A stretch of 16,523 bases of DNA from JBOFBH01 sp051657715 (GTDB lineage Bacteria; Actinomycetota; Actinomycetes; Actinomycetales; Angustibacteraceae), in NCBI GenBank assembly GCA_051657715.1, contig JBOFLF010000065.1, forward strand, positions 1 through 16,523, in the 5' to 3' direction. The notes below the pieces were generated by a model. The model made no database searches. It was not told the origin of the DNA and worked only from the letters and a program-made list of their open reading frames with translations. The translations under genes were made by a program, and so were the position numbers. Shown piece by piece: positions 1 to 8,000 of the stretch (the stretch's first letter is position 1; each line of letters opens with the position of its first letter).

Positions 1-206
1 GCAGTCCGTAACAACCGCTGCATCCCATCCGGGGACACCGCCCCAGCATGCTCGGCCAACGTCCAGCCGTTCTTGCGCTCCAACCCGGCAAGCAGACCAC
101 GCAAGTACGCACCAACCCGACGGCGCGGCTCGACCCGCCTGAACCGCCCAGCGATCAACTCCACCACCGCATCCAACGACGCAACCCACCCAGCAACATC
201 CACCAC
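1..206 (-). CDS. IS701-family transposase, N-terminal part (runs off window)
   Basis: The minus strand encodes about 68 residues up to the window edge, with an in-frame stop upstream at 234-236. The peptide contains WVASLDAVVELIAGRFRRVE, then RGLLAGLERKNGW and LAEHAGAVSPDGMQRLLR. I recognise this as the conserved N-terminal block of actinobacterial IS701-family (DDE-type) transposases; the catalytic residues would lie beyond position 1. No ATG fits. The most likely start is one of two adjacent GTG codons at 206 and 203, just before the conserved block. The gene reads outward, so the rest of the element is outside the window and its intactness cannot be judged. The family call is from memory of homologous sequences, not from a search. 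Confidence 0.85.
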   Translation of the reverse strand, partial: MVDVAGWVASLDAVVELIAGRFRRVEPRRRVGAYLRGLLAGLERKNGWTLAEHAGAVSPDGMQRLLRT

Positions 207-270
207 CCGATGATCATCACCACCGGACGATCCTCAGCCCCTCACGACACGCCGATCTGCCGTTGCAGTA
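1..270 (-). mobile_element. Terminal part of an IS701-family insertion sequence
   Basis: This covers the transposase 5' region plus its short leader. Read outward to inward, the candidate terminus begins TACTGCAACGGCAGATCGG and lies immediately inside CTAA at 271-274. IS701-family elements are described as inserting at YTAR with a 4-bp duplication, and CTAA fits that pattern. The end at 270 is therefore an inference. The second terminus and the matching duplication are outside the window, so neither the inverted repeats nor the duplication could be compared. Confidence 0.5.
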
Positions 271-516
271 CTAACCGCCCGAACTCGTCGGTCGGAGCGC
301 GGCGAAACTACGCACCGACTTCGACGCCCGGGAAGTACACGCTCGGGGACCTCGCCGAGGACTACGCGTCGCCAGATTTACCCACGTTGAGCCACCCGCC
401 TGTTGAGGACTCCGTCCATTAGGGCGTCGTCGACGTCCTGTCCGCCTCGCCGCGGCCGTGTCGCGTCGGTGGCCTTGCCGGCTCACGCGACCGGGTGGCT
501 CCTCAGGTGAGCGCCA
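271..516. other. Gene-free stretch between the IS end and the RHH-like gene
   Basis: I see no convincing gene here. Open frames exist on both strands, but their translations are Arg/Pro/Ser-rich with no recognisable family and no ribosome-binding site. The frame on the plus strand starts inside the antisense of the transposase and ends at 422. The stretch may be a decayed remnant of whatever the insertion sequence landed in, or plain spacer downstream of the gene at 517-954. No strong hairpin or tandem repeat was seen. Confidence 0.4.
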
Positions 517-954
517 TCAGCTGCGAACAGGGTGGTTGGGCAGCCGGCCGGACACCGGCGCAAGTTCGTGACCGGTGCGGCGCCTCGAGGTGTCGATAGC
601 GGCGAGGACCGCCTCGCGGAGGAACGCCGACCGGCTGAGCACCACGCCGCTGGTGCGGCGGTCCTCGAGGACCGCCTGCTCGAGTGCGGTCCTGGTGTGT
701 GCCCGTAGCGGATGGTGCCGGCTGAAGCCGCGTCGAGCAGAGCCTGCAGCGGGTTGCTCGGCGCGCAGCCGTGCCCGGCCGGGAACTCCCCGCGCGGCGT
801 GCTGCTCGATGGCCTGATGGATCCAGCCGATGAACCCCTCAGGGGCGTTCGGGTCGTTATCCAGGTCGGCGACGTATGCCGCCCGAGCCAACCGCCAGGT
901 TTCCGGGTCCCAGTAGGCACCGGTCGGGATCGTGCCGTCGCTGGTCTGCGCCAT
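517..954 (-). CDS. Small ribbon-helix-helix-like protein, divergent from parB-like gene
   Basis: This 145-residue protein starts MAQTSDGTIPTGAYWDPETW. The ATG at 954 is preceded by a strong GGAGGAGG site about 7 nt away, which favours it over a longer in-frame start at 1140 whose extra N-terminus is low-complexity and Arg-rich. The C-terminal third holds a basic and helical pattern, ALEQAVLEDRR followed by LSRSAFLREAVLAAI, that resembles the two helices of ribbon-helix-helix or CopG-type DNA-binding proteins. It then ends in an Arg-rich tail. Small proteins of this look often accompany ParB-like genes on actinobacterial plasmids. A role in partition or in repressing the shared upstream region is inferred. 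No signal peptide or membrane segment is present. Confidence 0.7.
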   Translation of the reverse strand: MAQTSDGTIPTGAYWDPETWRLARAAYVADLDNDPNAPEGFIGWIHQAIEQHAARGVPGRARLRAEQPAAGSARRGFSRHHPLRAHTRTALEQAVLEDRRTSGVVLSRSAFLREAVLAAIDTSRRRTGHELAPVSGRLPNHPVRS

Positions 955-1227
955 TGGTGTTCCTCCTCCGTGTCCTAACACCCACCCGCTCGGCATTCCC
1001 GGTCTGTCGCGTCGTTCTCCGTCGCGGTTCTGGCGCGGACGGTGCCTCGGCGTTGCCTGGAAGAGGTGGGAGCAGCGCCGAGAGGCAGCGTTACCGACTC
1101 CCTTTTCCCACAACCGGATCGGTGCCGACGCCTTGTCCACAAGCGTCCTATGGGCTCAGCGGCTGGGCCTTGATCCCGACGAGAATAGCGCATATCTATT
1201 CTTTCTATTTGACAAGGACCATCATCG
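955..1227. promoter_or_regulatory. Divergent intergenic region between RHH-like and ParB-like genes
   Basis: This 273-bp stretch separates two divergently transcribed genes and should hold both promoters. Next to the minus-strand gene are its GGAGGAGG ribosome-binding site and a 6-bp stem (956-961 with 977-982) that places that site in a 15-nt loop. Next to the plus-strand gene are the inverted repeat at 1182-1202 and an AAGGA ribosome-binding site around 1214-1218. I found no iteron array and no canonical parS sequence. Confidence 0.5.
1182..1202. promoter_or_regulatory. Perfect inverted repeat in the parB-like gene leader (candidate operator)
   Basis: AGAATAG (1182-1188) and CTATTCT (1196-1202) form a perfect 7-bp inverted repeat with a 7-bp spacer. 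It is 26 bp upstream of the start codon, in the only AT-rich patch of an otherwise GC-rich leader. TTGATC at 1170-1175, 17 bp before TATCTA at 1193-1198, could be a weak -35/-10 pair, which would put the repeat over the promoter. That geometry suits an autorepressor site for the ParB-like or RHH-like product. It is inference from position and symmetry only. Confidence 0.5.
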
Positions 1228-2796
1228 ATGCAGACCAACACCACACCCAAGACCGCAACCGCCGCACAGATCACCCTCGTCCAGGTCGACCCCGCCGCCG
1301 CCGTCGTCGGTCTCAACGTGCGCAGCGAGGCCAACCTGACCGCCGACTTCGTGTCCAGCATCCGCGAACTCGGCGTGCTGGAGCCCGTGGTCGGTCACTA
1401 CGACGAGCAAGGCCAGTTCGTGGTCCTGCGCGGCCAGCGGCGCACCCTTGCCGCCGTCGAGACCAAACAGGCCAGCATCCCGGCCGTAGTCGTGCAGCGG
1501 CCCGAGGACGCCGACCGGATCGTGCAGCAGATGGCCGAGAACGACCACCGCACCGGGATGACGACGGCCGACCGCATCGCGGGCGTCAAGCAGTTGGCCG
1601 CGTTCGGTCTCACGGCCGCGCAGATCAAGCGGCGCACCGCCCGACCGCGCTCCGAGGTCGACGCCGCCCTCGTCGTCGCGGGCAGCGAGTTGGCCGCGAA
1701 CGCGGCTCAGCGCTGGGACTACCTGACCCTGGATCAGGCCGCGATCCTCGCCGAGTTCGAGGACGACCCCGAAGCGGTGAAGGCGCTGATGGTCGCCGCC
1801 AAGGAGGGCCACGGGTTCGAGCACACGGCCCAGCGCCTGCGCGACGCCCGCGAGGACGCCGCCGCGATCGCCGCCATGACCGAGGAGCTGACAGCCAAGG
1901 GCGTGGTCGTCGTCGACCGTCCGGCCTACGACGACAAGACCGTCCTCGGGTTGGACCGGCTCGCCGCCACCAAGGGCGGGCGCGCCTACAGCAAGGCCAC
2001 CCACGCCACGTGCACCGGGCATGCCGCCTACCTGCGGATCAGCACCGGCTGGGAGAAGAACGAGAAGGGCAAGGAGGTCCGCGTCCGCCAGGCCGAGCCG
2101 GAGTACGTCTGCACGAACTGGCGCGGCGCTGGTCACGTCTACCGGTGGGACCACACGAGCGCGTCGTCCACGCCGACGGCGGCCGACATGAGCCCCGAGG
2201 AGCGCGAGCAGGCCCGCGCGGAGCGCCGCGACGTGATCGACTCCAACAAGGCATGGGACACCGCCGAGCCGGTGCGCCGCGACTGGCTGGCCGCGTTCGC
2301 CGCCCGCAAGACCGCACCCAAGGGGTCGTCGGCCTTCATCGCCCGCGTGGTCACCGAGCACCCCGAAGTCGTCCCCGACGTCGGCGGTTCGACGGTGGCC
2401 GCGGAGTGGTTCGGCCTGAAGCACGTGGGCTACGGCTACGGCGGCGGGTGGTCCGCGCTGATCGAGAAAGCGACCGAGGGCCGAGCCCAGGTGATCGCCT
2501 TGTGCCGCCTGCTCGCCAGTCTGGAGAAAGGCACCGACCGCCAGTCGTGGCGGCGCGTCATGCCCGCCACGACCCACTACCTGACGTTCATCGCAGCGCA
2601 CGGGTACGACCTGTCCGACGTCGAGAAGCGGGCGGCGGGGCTGGTCAGGCCCAAGCCGGCACGGCGCAGCCGCCCCAAGGCGGCACCCGCCTCGCCCGTC
2701 AGCGAGACCACGGAACCGAGCGTCGACAACAGCGCCGAGCCCAACGTCGAGGCCGGCGACACCACCAACACCAATGCGGCCATCCCGGCCGCCTGA
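1228..2796 (+). CDS. ParB/RepB/Spo0J-family nuclease/partition-like protein
   Basis: The 522-residue protein starts at ATG 1228 after AAGGA. Residues about 15-110 form a ParB N-terminal domain: N30-V31-R32 (the usual strand with arginine), then LRGQRRTLAA at 67-76, corresponding to the ParB GxRR motif, and ENDHRTGMTTADRI at 104-117. Residues 120-150 (GLTAAQIKRRTARPRSEVDAAL) look like the helix-turn-helix of KorB/ParB. Further on, C262/H265 and C295/H303 could bind a metal. The C-terminus is a Pro/Ala/Thr-rich tail. Chromosomal ParB proteins are about 280-350 residues, so this is the long plasmid-type variant. No ParA gene is visible in the window. Plausible roles are DNA partition, regulation or plasmid maintenance; the GxRR motif could also support nucleotide-dependent or nuclease activity. 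It is followed by DUF932, a common pairing on actinobacterial plasmids. Confidence 0.85.
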   Translation: MQTNTTPKTATAAQITLVQVDPAAAVVGLNVRSEANLTADFVSSIRELGVLEPVVGHYDEQGQFVVLRGQRRTLAAVETKQASIPAVVVQRPEDADRIVQQMAENDHRTGMTTADRIAGVKQLAAFGLTAAQIKRRTARPRSEVDAALVVAGSELAANAAQRWDYLTLDQAAILAEFEDDPEAVKALMVAAKEGHGFEHTAQRLRDAREDAAAIAAMTEELTAKGVVVVDRPAYDDKTVLGLDRLAATKGGRAYSKATHATCTGHAAYLRISTGWEKNEKGKEVRVRQAEPEYVCTNWRGAGHVYRWDHTSASSTPTAADMSPEEREQARAERRDVIDSNKAWDTAEPVRRDWLAAFAARKTAPKGSSAFIARVVTEHPEVVPDVGGSTVAAEWFGLKHVGYGYGGGWSALIEKATEGRAQVIALCRLLASLEKGTDRQSWRRVMPATTHYLTFIAAHGYDLSDVEKRAAGLVRPKPARRSRPKAAPASPVSETTEPSVDNSAEPNVEAGDTTNTNAAIPAA

Positions 2797-2870
2797 CCGC
2801 CCGGCGCGCGGGCTGGCCCCATCGGCAGTCCGCGCGCCACCCGCACCGATCGACGAGGAGACACCACACC

Positions 2871-3875
2871 ATGACTCACCACATCGAAACCCACGGCAAC
2901 CTCGCGGCCGTCGTCTTCGCGCGGCAGGACGCGTGGCATCGGCTCGGGACGACCGTCGCAGGGCAGGCATTCACGGCCGAGGAGGCCATGCGGCTGGGAC
3001 ACCTGGGCGGCTGGGACGTCCGCAAGGTCCCGCTCACCGCCGACGTGCCGGACGGCGGCGGCGTCACCACCTTGGACGTCCCGGCCTTCGCCACGGTGCG
3101 CACCAGCCCGTTCACCCACCGGCCCGAGGCTCTGGGCGTGGTCGGGTCGGGCTACCTCCCGCTGCAGAACGAGGAGCACGCCGAGTTCCTGAACCTGCTG
3201 GCTGACGCGTCCGGAGCCGTCTTCGACACGGCGGGATCGCTGCGCGAGGGACGCCAGGTGTTCGTCACCATGCGCCTGCCGGAGACACTGCTCATCGGCG
3301 GAACCGACCGAGTGGACCTGAACATCGCGGCACTGAACAGTCACGACGGCTCCAGCGCGTTCCGGCTCGTCGTCACCCCGGTGCGGGTGGTCTGTGCCAA
3401 CACTCAGGCCGCTGCCCTGCGCGACCACGTGTCGAGTTGGAGCATCCGCCACACCCGCAACGCCAAGGCCGCCGTGCAGGCCGCCCGGGACGCACTCGGC
3501 TTGACCTTCGCCTACGCCGAGGCGTTTCAGGCCGAGGCCGATCGGCTCCTCGAGCAGGAGATGACGGACGCGCAGTTCGTGGACCTCATCCGTGCCACGT
3601 TCGGCACTGCGCGGGAGGACGCGCCGGGCCGGGTCCGTCAGGCATCCGGTGACCGCCTCACCACCTTGCGCCGGCTCTTCCACCACGCCGAGACCCAGGC
3701 CGGCATCCGTGGCACGGCGTGGGCCGGCTATCAGGCGGTGACCGAGTACGTCGACCACTTCGCCCCGGTGCGCACCAAGGTCGCCCCGGACAACGCCCGA
3801 GCCCAGCGACTGCTGACCACCGAAGGCCCGGCTCGCATCAAGCGGGCGGCGTGGGACGTGCTCACGACCGGCTGA
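2871..3875 (+). CDS. DUF932 phage/plasmid-type protein
   Basis: This 334-residue protein starts at ATG 2871, after GAGGAG about 10 nt upstream, 74 bp downstream of the ParB-like gene and probably in the same operon. The sequence is soluble, with no membrane segments. Recognisable DUF932 stretches are the N-terminal AWHRLGT, TVRTSPF followed by LGVVGSGYLPLQNEE (about residues 80-105), the central SHDGSSAFRLVVTPVRVVCANT (about 158-180), and SIRHTRNAK (about 193-201). Related proteins occur on phages, plasmids and integrative elements and have no firmly established biochemical role that I know of. The consistent position next to a ParB-like gene and a relaxase suggests a function in the life cycle or establishment of the mobile element. 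The frame is open far upstream, which explains why a longer start is possible in principle, but that extension lies antisense or out of frame to other genes. Confidence 0.85.
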   Translation: MTHHIETHGNLAAVVFARQDAWHRLGTTVAGQAFTAEEAMRLGHLGGWDVRKVPLTADVPDGGGVTTLDVPAFATVRTSPFTHRPEALGVVGSGYLPLQNEEHAEFLNLLADASGAVFDTAGSLREGRQVFVTMRLPETLLIGGTDRVDLNIAALNSHDGSSAFRLVVTPVRVVCANTQAAALRDHVSSWSIRHTRNAKAAVQAARDALGLTFAYAEAFQAEADRLLEQEMTDAQFVDLIRATFGTAREDAPGRVRQASGDRLTTLRRLFHHAETQAGIRGTAWAGYQAVTEYVDHFAPVRTKVAPDNARAQRLLTTEGPARIKRAAWDVLTTG

Positions 3876-3886
3876 CCTCCACAACC

Positions 3887-3931
3887 GCAGGGCCCGGAGC
3901 GCTCGACCACGAGTCGCGCTCCGGGTCCTGC
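3887..3931. terminator. Bidirectional terminator-like hairpin between convergent genes
   Basis: GCAGGGCCCGGAGCGC (3887-3902) pairs with GCGCTCCGGGTCCTGC (3916-3931): 16-bp arms with one mismatch and a 13-nt loop. It sits exactly between the stop of the DUF932 gene (3875) and the stop of the convergent HNH gene (3939). There is no T-tract on either side, which is usual for high-GC actinomycete terminators. Confidence 0.75.
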
Positions 3932-3938
3932 CGCGCGA

Positions 3939-4439
3939 TCACCACAGCGGCAGCTGCTCGCCGAAGATCACGGCCAGCCGCCGCAGGTCAGCGGCGACGA
4001 GCCGGGGATCTTGCCGCGCCAGGTCCCGCAGCTCGCGCGCGCGACGGCGCGCGCCCCGAGGGTCCCCCAGTGGTGAACCCGCCAGCGCTCGGCGGATGGC
4101 CCACTCGCGCCGGTTCTCGGCGTAGGTCGAGGCGACCACGTGTTCGGGGTGCACCCGCTGGCACAGTGGGTTGTCACACCGGTGCCCTAACACCTCGGCC
4201 TTGGCCAACGCCTCGACGCCGTGCACCTGGGCGAAGCCGAAACGATGCGTGATGACCACCCGGTCCGGCGCGAACCAGAACCGGCCGTGCCCTCTGCCGC
4301 TGATGGCTCCCGTCCACCACCAGCACTCACTGCCATCGACCCGGACAATCTTGCGGTCACGGCGGGCCACCGTGGCGACATCGGCGACCGCCGCATCGAG
4401 CACCGCCAACCCTTCCTCGTCCAGCCGCCGAGCACCCAC
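3939..4439 (-). CDS. HNH-type endonuclease-like protein
   Basis: With the GTG at 4439 as start the protein has 166 residues. An alternative GTG at 4493 would add 18 Arg-rich residues, has no ribosome-binding site and overlaps the upstream gene by 44 bp, so I prefer 4439, which follows AGGGG and leaves a 10-bp gap. The core (numbered from 4439) is C39-WWWTG, GRGHGRF and HRFGFAQVHG (about residues 65-75), followed by LGHRCDNPLCQRVHPEHV with H86, C88, C93 and H100, and then N109. This is an HNH/treble-clef pattern with extra cysteines, as in HNH_3-like nucleases of phages and actinobacterial plasmids. DNA nicking or cutting is expected from the fold but its target is unknown. It lies downstream of the small coiled-coil gene in what looks like a two-gene operon. 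Confidence 0.75.
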   Translation of the reverse strand: MGARRLDEEGLAVLDAAVADVATVARRDRKIVRVDGSECWWWTGAISGRGHGRFWFAPDRVVITHRFGFAQVHGVEALAKAEVLGHRCDNPLCQRVHPEHVVASTYAENRREWAIRRALAGSPLGDPRGARRRARELRDLARQDPRLVAADLRRLAVIFGEQLPLW

Positions 4440-4449
4440 GATGCCCCTG

Positions 4450-4809
4450 TCAGTCGCCGGTCTTGTCGGCCGCCGACTCGACCGGCGGCCCACCGTTGCG
4501 GGCCAGCGCGCACAGCCGCACCGCCTCCCGACGACTCAGCCCCTCCCCGCACCAGTCGATCGCCTCGTCCACGCTCAGGCCCTCGACGGCCGTCATCTGG
4601 TGCAGCGCCTCCCCGGCTCGCTGCTCGCAGCGAGCCACCCTCTCATCCCGCTCCGCCAACGCTATCGTCACCTCGACCCCACGGGCACTGAGCCGACTCT
4701 CTCGCTCCACCCGCTCCTCACGGACCTTGGCCTGCCTGTCCAACGCCGCCCGCCGCGCCAGCTGCCGCGCGCTCTGCTTGCTGACCGGCCTGTCCTGGGT
4801 CTGACTCAT
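4450..4809 (-). CDS. Small coiled-coil protein with HTH-like C-terminus, function unknown
   Basis: This 119-residue protein starts at ATG 4809 after GGAGAGGACGAGG. Residues about 8-75 are highly charged, rich in Arg, Glu, Ala and Gln with heptad-like spacing (RQLARRAALDRQAKVREERV), and probably form a long helix or coiled coil. Residues about 76-105 (GLSVDEAIDWCGEGLSRREAVRLCALA) resemble a helix-turn-helix. I recall similar small hypothetical proteins near relaxase genes of actinobacterial plasmids, but no function is established. It is divergent from the relaxase gene, so an accessory relaxosome or regulatory role at the shared intergenic region is possible; that is inference only. Confidence 0.7.
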   Translation of the reverse strand: MSQTQDRPVSKQSARQLARRAALDRQAKVREERVERESRLSARGVEVTIALAERDERVARCEQRAGEALHQMTAVEGLSVDEAIDWCGEGLSRREAVRLCALARNGGPPVESAADKTGD

Positions 4810-5039
4810 CGCCTCGTCCTCTCCGATTCATGGAACCTGACACCGACCAAGGCCCCGGCCAGCGACCTCCGTTGACACCGTCCCAGCCACCGCCCACACC
4901 GGAGCGGCTTCGCTTCGTCGTACCTCCCCCGCGATACCGCTCACCGCCATGTCCCACACACCTCATGCATTCCCGGTAGTTGCACTCTCAACGACTGTCA
5001 CCCAGGGGCGACCTCGCGGGCCTTCTACGGGGTGTGACG
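4810..5039. promoter_or_regulatory. Divergent region upstream of the relaxase gene (candidate oriT location)
   Basis: This 230-bp gene-free stretch separates the small coiled-coil gene (minus) from the relaxase gene (plus). It should carry both promoters and is the natural place for an origin of transfer. Visible signals are weak: an 8-bp direct repeat TGACACCG at 4838-4845 and 4873-4880, a TTGACA -35-like hexamer at 4872-4877 without a matching -10, and a short stem AGCG-GCTT-CGCT near 4904-4915. No clear nic-site inverted repeat could be assigned. Confidence 0.35.
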
Positions 5040-8000
5040 ATGTCGATCCACAAGCTGACGGCTGGGAGCGGGTACGACTACCTGACTCGCCAGGTCGCCG
5101 TTCAGGATGTGACCGAGAAGGGGCACACCGGCCTGGCCAGCTACTACGCCGCCAAAGGCGAGGCCCCGGGGCAGTGGGTCGGTTCGGGCATGGCCGGTAT
5201 CGACGGCCTGTCGGCCGGGGACGTGGTCACCGCAGAGCAGATGCAGGCCCTGTACGGCTCAGGTCACCACCCGCTCGCGCAGCAGCGACGCGACCGGTTG
5301 CAGGGCCCGGACCTGACGGACCTCGACTACCAGGCCGTCACCCGGCTCGGTGTCCCGCACAAGGTGTACGCGCGGGATGTGTCCGCGTTCCGCCTGGAGG
5401 TCGCCCAGCGAATCGCCGAGCTGAACATCAGCCGCGGCACCATCGGCAGCGCCGCCCGGGAGGTGGCGGTCTCGGTCAAGGAGCGGGCCCAGATCCGGAC
5501 CGAAGTGGCGGTCGCGTTCTTCCGCAAGGAGCACGGCCGGGATCCCTCCGACGCCCGAGAGATCGCCGCCACGATCGCCAAGAACTCCCGGCCCCGCACC
5601 ACGGCGGTGGGCGGGTACGACCTCACCTTCTCCCCCGTCAAGAGCGTCAGCACCTTGTGGGCCATCGCGGATCCGGCCACTGCTGCACGCATCGAACGGG
5701 CACACCAGGCGGCAGTGAAAGACGCACTGACATTCCTGGAGGAGCACGCCCTCTACACCAGGCTCGGCACCAACGGGGTCCGCCAGGTCAACGTGCAAGG
5801 GCTAGTCGCCACCGCATTCACGCACCGCGACTCCCGCACCGGCGACCCGGACCTGCACACCCACGTCGCCGTGGCGAACAAGGTCCAAACCGACGACGGC
5901 CGGTGGCTCAGCATCGACGGCCGCGTCCTGTTCAAGGCCAACGTGTCGGCCTCCGAGCAGTACAACACCTCCCTGGAGAAGCACCTGCGCGCCGACCTCG
6001 GCCTGCGCTTCGAGGAGCGGCGCAACACCGATGCCCGCAAGCGTCCAGTGCGCGAGGTGGTCGGGGTCGACCCCGGCTTGAACCAGCGCTGGTCAGCTCG
6101 CCGGGCCAGCATCGAAGCGCGCCGGGCCGTGCTCGCGCAACAGTTCCAAAAGGCCCACGGCCGCCCGCCTACCGAAGTCGAGTCGATCCAGCTGGCGCAG
6201 CAGGCCACATTGGAAACCCGCGAGGCGAAGAAGGAACCACGCAGCCTGGCCGAACAGCGGCAAGCGTGGCACCAGCAGGCGGTCGAGGTCCTCGGCGACG
6301 AGGCCGCCATCACCTCCATGGTGCGCGCGGCGATGGCACCACCGGCCGCCGCGTCGACCCAGGTCGACCCGGCCTGGATGGACGCCACCGCCGAACGAAT
6401 CGTGACCACCCTTCAAGCCCGCCGAAGCACCTGGCAGGTGTGGCACGTCCGAGCCGAGGCGCTGCGCCAGGCACGGTCCGCAGACCTGCCGGTCGACGAC
6501 GTCGACAAGGTGGTGGACCTCCTGGTCGCCGCGGCGCTCAGCCAGCACTCGGTGCGCCTTTCCCGCGGTGAGGACGGGGTCACCGAGCCGGCGCAGCTAC
6601 GCCGCCGCGACGACGAAAGCGTCTACACCGTGCACGGCGCCGAGCACTACACCTCGGCGCGGGTGCTCGCCGCGGAGCAGCGCCTCATCGCCGCCGCGGC
6701 CCGCGCCGACGGCCGAATCGTTGGCGCCGAGGCAGTCGACCTCGCGCTGCTGGAGACCGCCGCCAACGGTGTCACCCTCAATCCGGGGCAGGTCGCCCTG
6801 GTCCGCGGCATGGCCACCTGCGGTGCCCGGTTGCAACTGGCGATCGCCCCGGCCGGTGCCGGGAAGACCACGGCGATGAAGGCGCTGGCCAGGGCCTGGG
6901 AGAACGGTGGTGGCGTCCTCATCGGGCTCGCTCCCTCCGCCGCGGCCGCGGCGGCCCTGCGCGAGCAGATCGACACCGGCGGGGCCGTACACACCGACAC
7001 CCTCGCCAAACTCACCTACGACCTCGCCAAAGGTGCCCTGCCCGAGTGGGCCAGCCGGATCGGCCCGGACACGCTGGTGGTGATCGACGAGGCCGGCATG
7101 GCCGACACTCTCTCCCTCGACGTCGCCGTCGACTGGATCACCTCCCGTGGCGCGAGCGTGCGCCTCATCGGCGACGACCAGCAACTGGCCGCGATCGGCG
7201 CCGGCGGGGTGCTCCGCGACCTCGATGCCATCCACGGAGCGCTGCGACTGACCGAGCTGATGCGGTTCGCCGACCCTGCTGAAGGAGCCGCCTCCCTGGC
7301 TCTGCGCGAGGGGCAGAGCGACGCCTTGGGCTTCTACCTCGACAACGACCGCGTCCACGTCGGTGACCTGGCCACCATGACCGAAGACGTCTTCGACGCG
7401 TGGGAAGCCGACCGCGCCGCAGGCCTGGACGCGATCATGCTGGCACCCACCCGCGACCTAGTTTGCGACCTGAACCGGCGCGCCCGGACCCACCGGCTCG
7501 AGCACACCGGCGGTCCCGGACATCCGGCGACAGGCGTGCGGTTGGCCGACGGCAACCAGGCCTGCGCCGGGGATCTGGTCATCACCCGCGCCAACGACCG
7601 TCGGCTGCGGGTCACCGCGTCCGACTGGGTCAAGAACGGCGACCGCTGGACAGTGCTGAACGTCGACTCTCCCGCCGCCGGTGTCGGGTCCCTGACCGTT
7701 CAGCACACCCGCAGCGGACGGGTGATCGACCTCCCCGCCGACTACGTGGCCACCTCCACTGAACTGGGTTACGCCACCACGGTTCACACCGCCCAAGGCG
7801 TGTCCGTCGACACCGTCCACGGGCTCGCCACCGGTGCTGAGTCCCGCCAACAGATGTACACGATGCTGACCCGCGGCCGGCTCGCCAACCACGTGTACCT
7901 CGAGGTCGTCGGCGACGGCGATCCGCACCACGCCATCCACCCTGACAGCATCGCTCCTCCTACCGCGACCGACCTGCTCGAGCGCGTCCTCGCCCGAGAC

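Noticed and set aside
271..486. Possible gene on either strand between the IS end and the RHH-like gene
   Set aside because: The translations show no recognisable motif, no ribosome-binding site and, on the plus strand, begin inside the antisense of the transposase.
956..982. 6-bp stem placing the ribosome-binding site of the 517-954 gene in a loop, considered as a riboregulator
   Set aside because: The stem is short with a 15-nt loop, which is expected often by chance; the site itself is unpaired.
876..2870. Very long open frame on the plus strand leading into the DUF932 gene
   Set aside because: Its first 665 codons are an Arg/Pro-rich shadow of the RHH-like and ParB-like genes; DUF932 has its own ATG at 2871 with a good ribosome-binding site.
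1222..2970. 582-codon open frame on the minus strand opposite the ParB-like gene
   Set aside because: Gly/Ala/Val/Arg/Leu-rich composition with no family resemblance; it is the mirror of a high-GC coding region whose plus-strand product is clearly ParB-like.
4949..6571. 540-codon open frame overlapping the relaxase N-terminus
   Set aside because: Low-complexity Arg/Pro/Gly translation; the relaxase frame carries the catalytic motifs.
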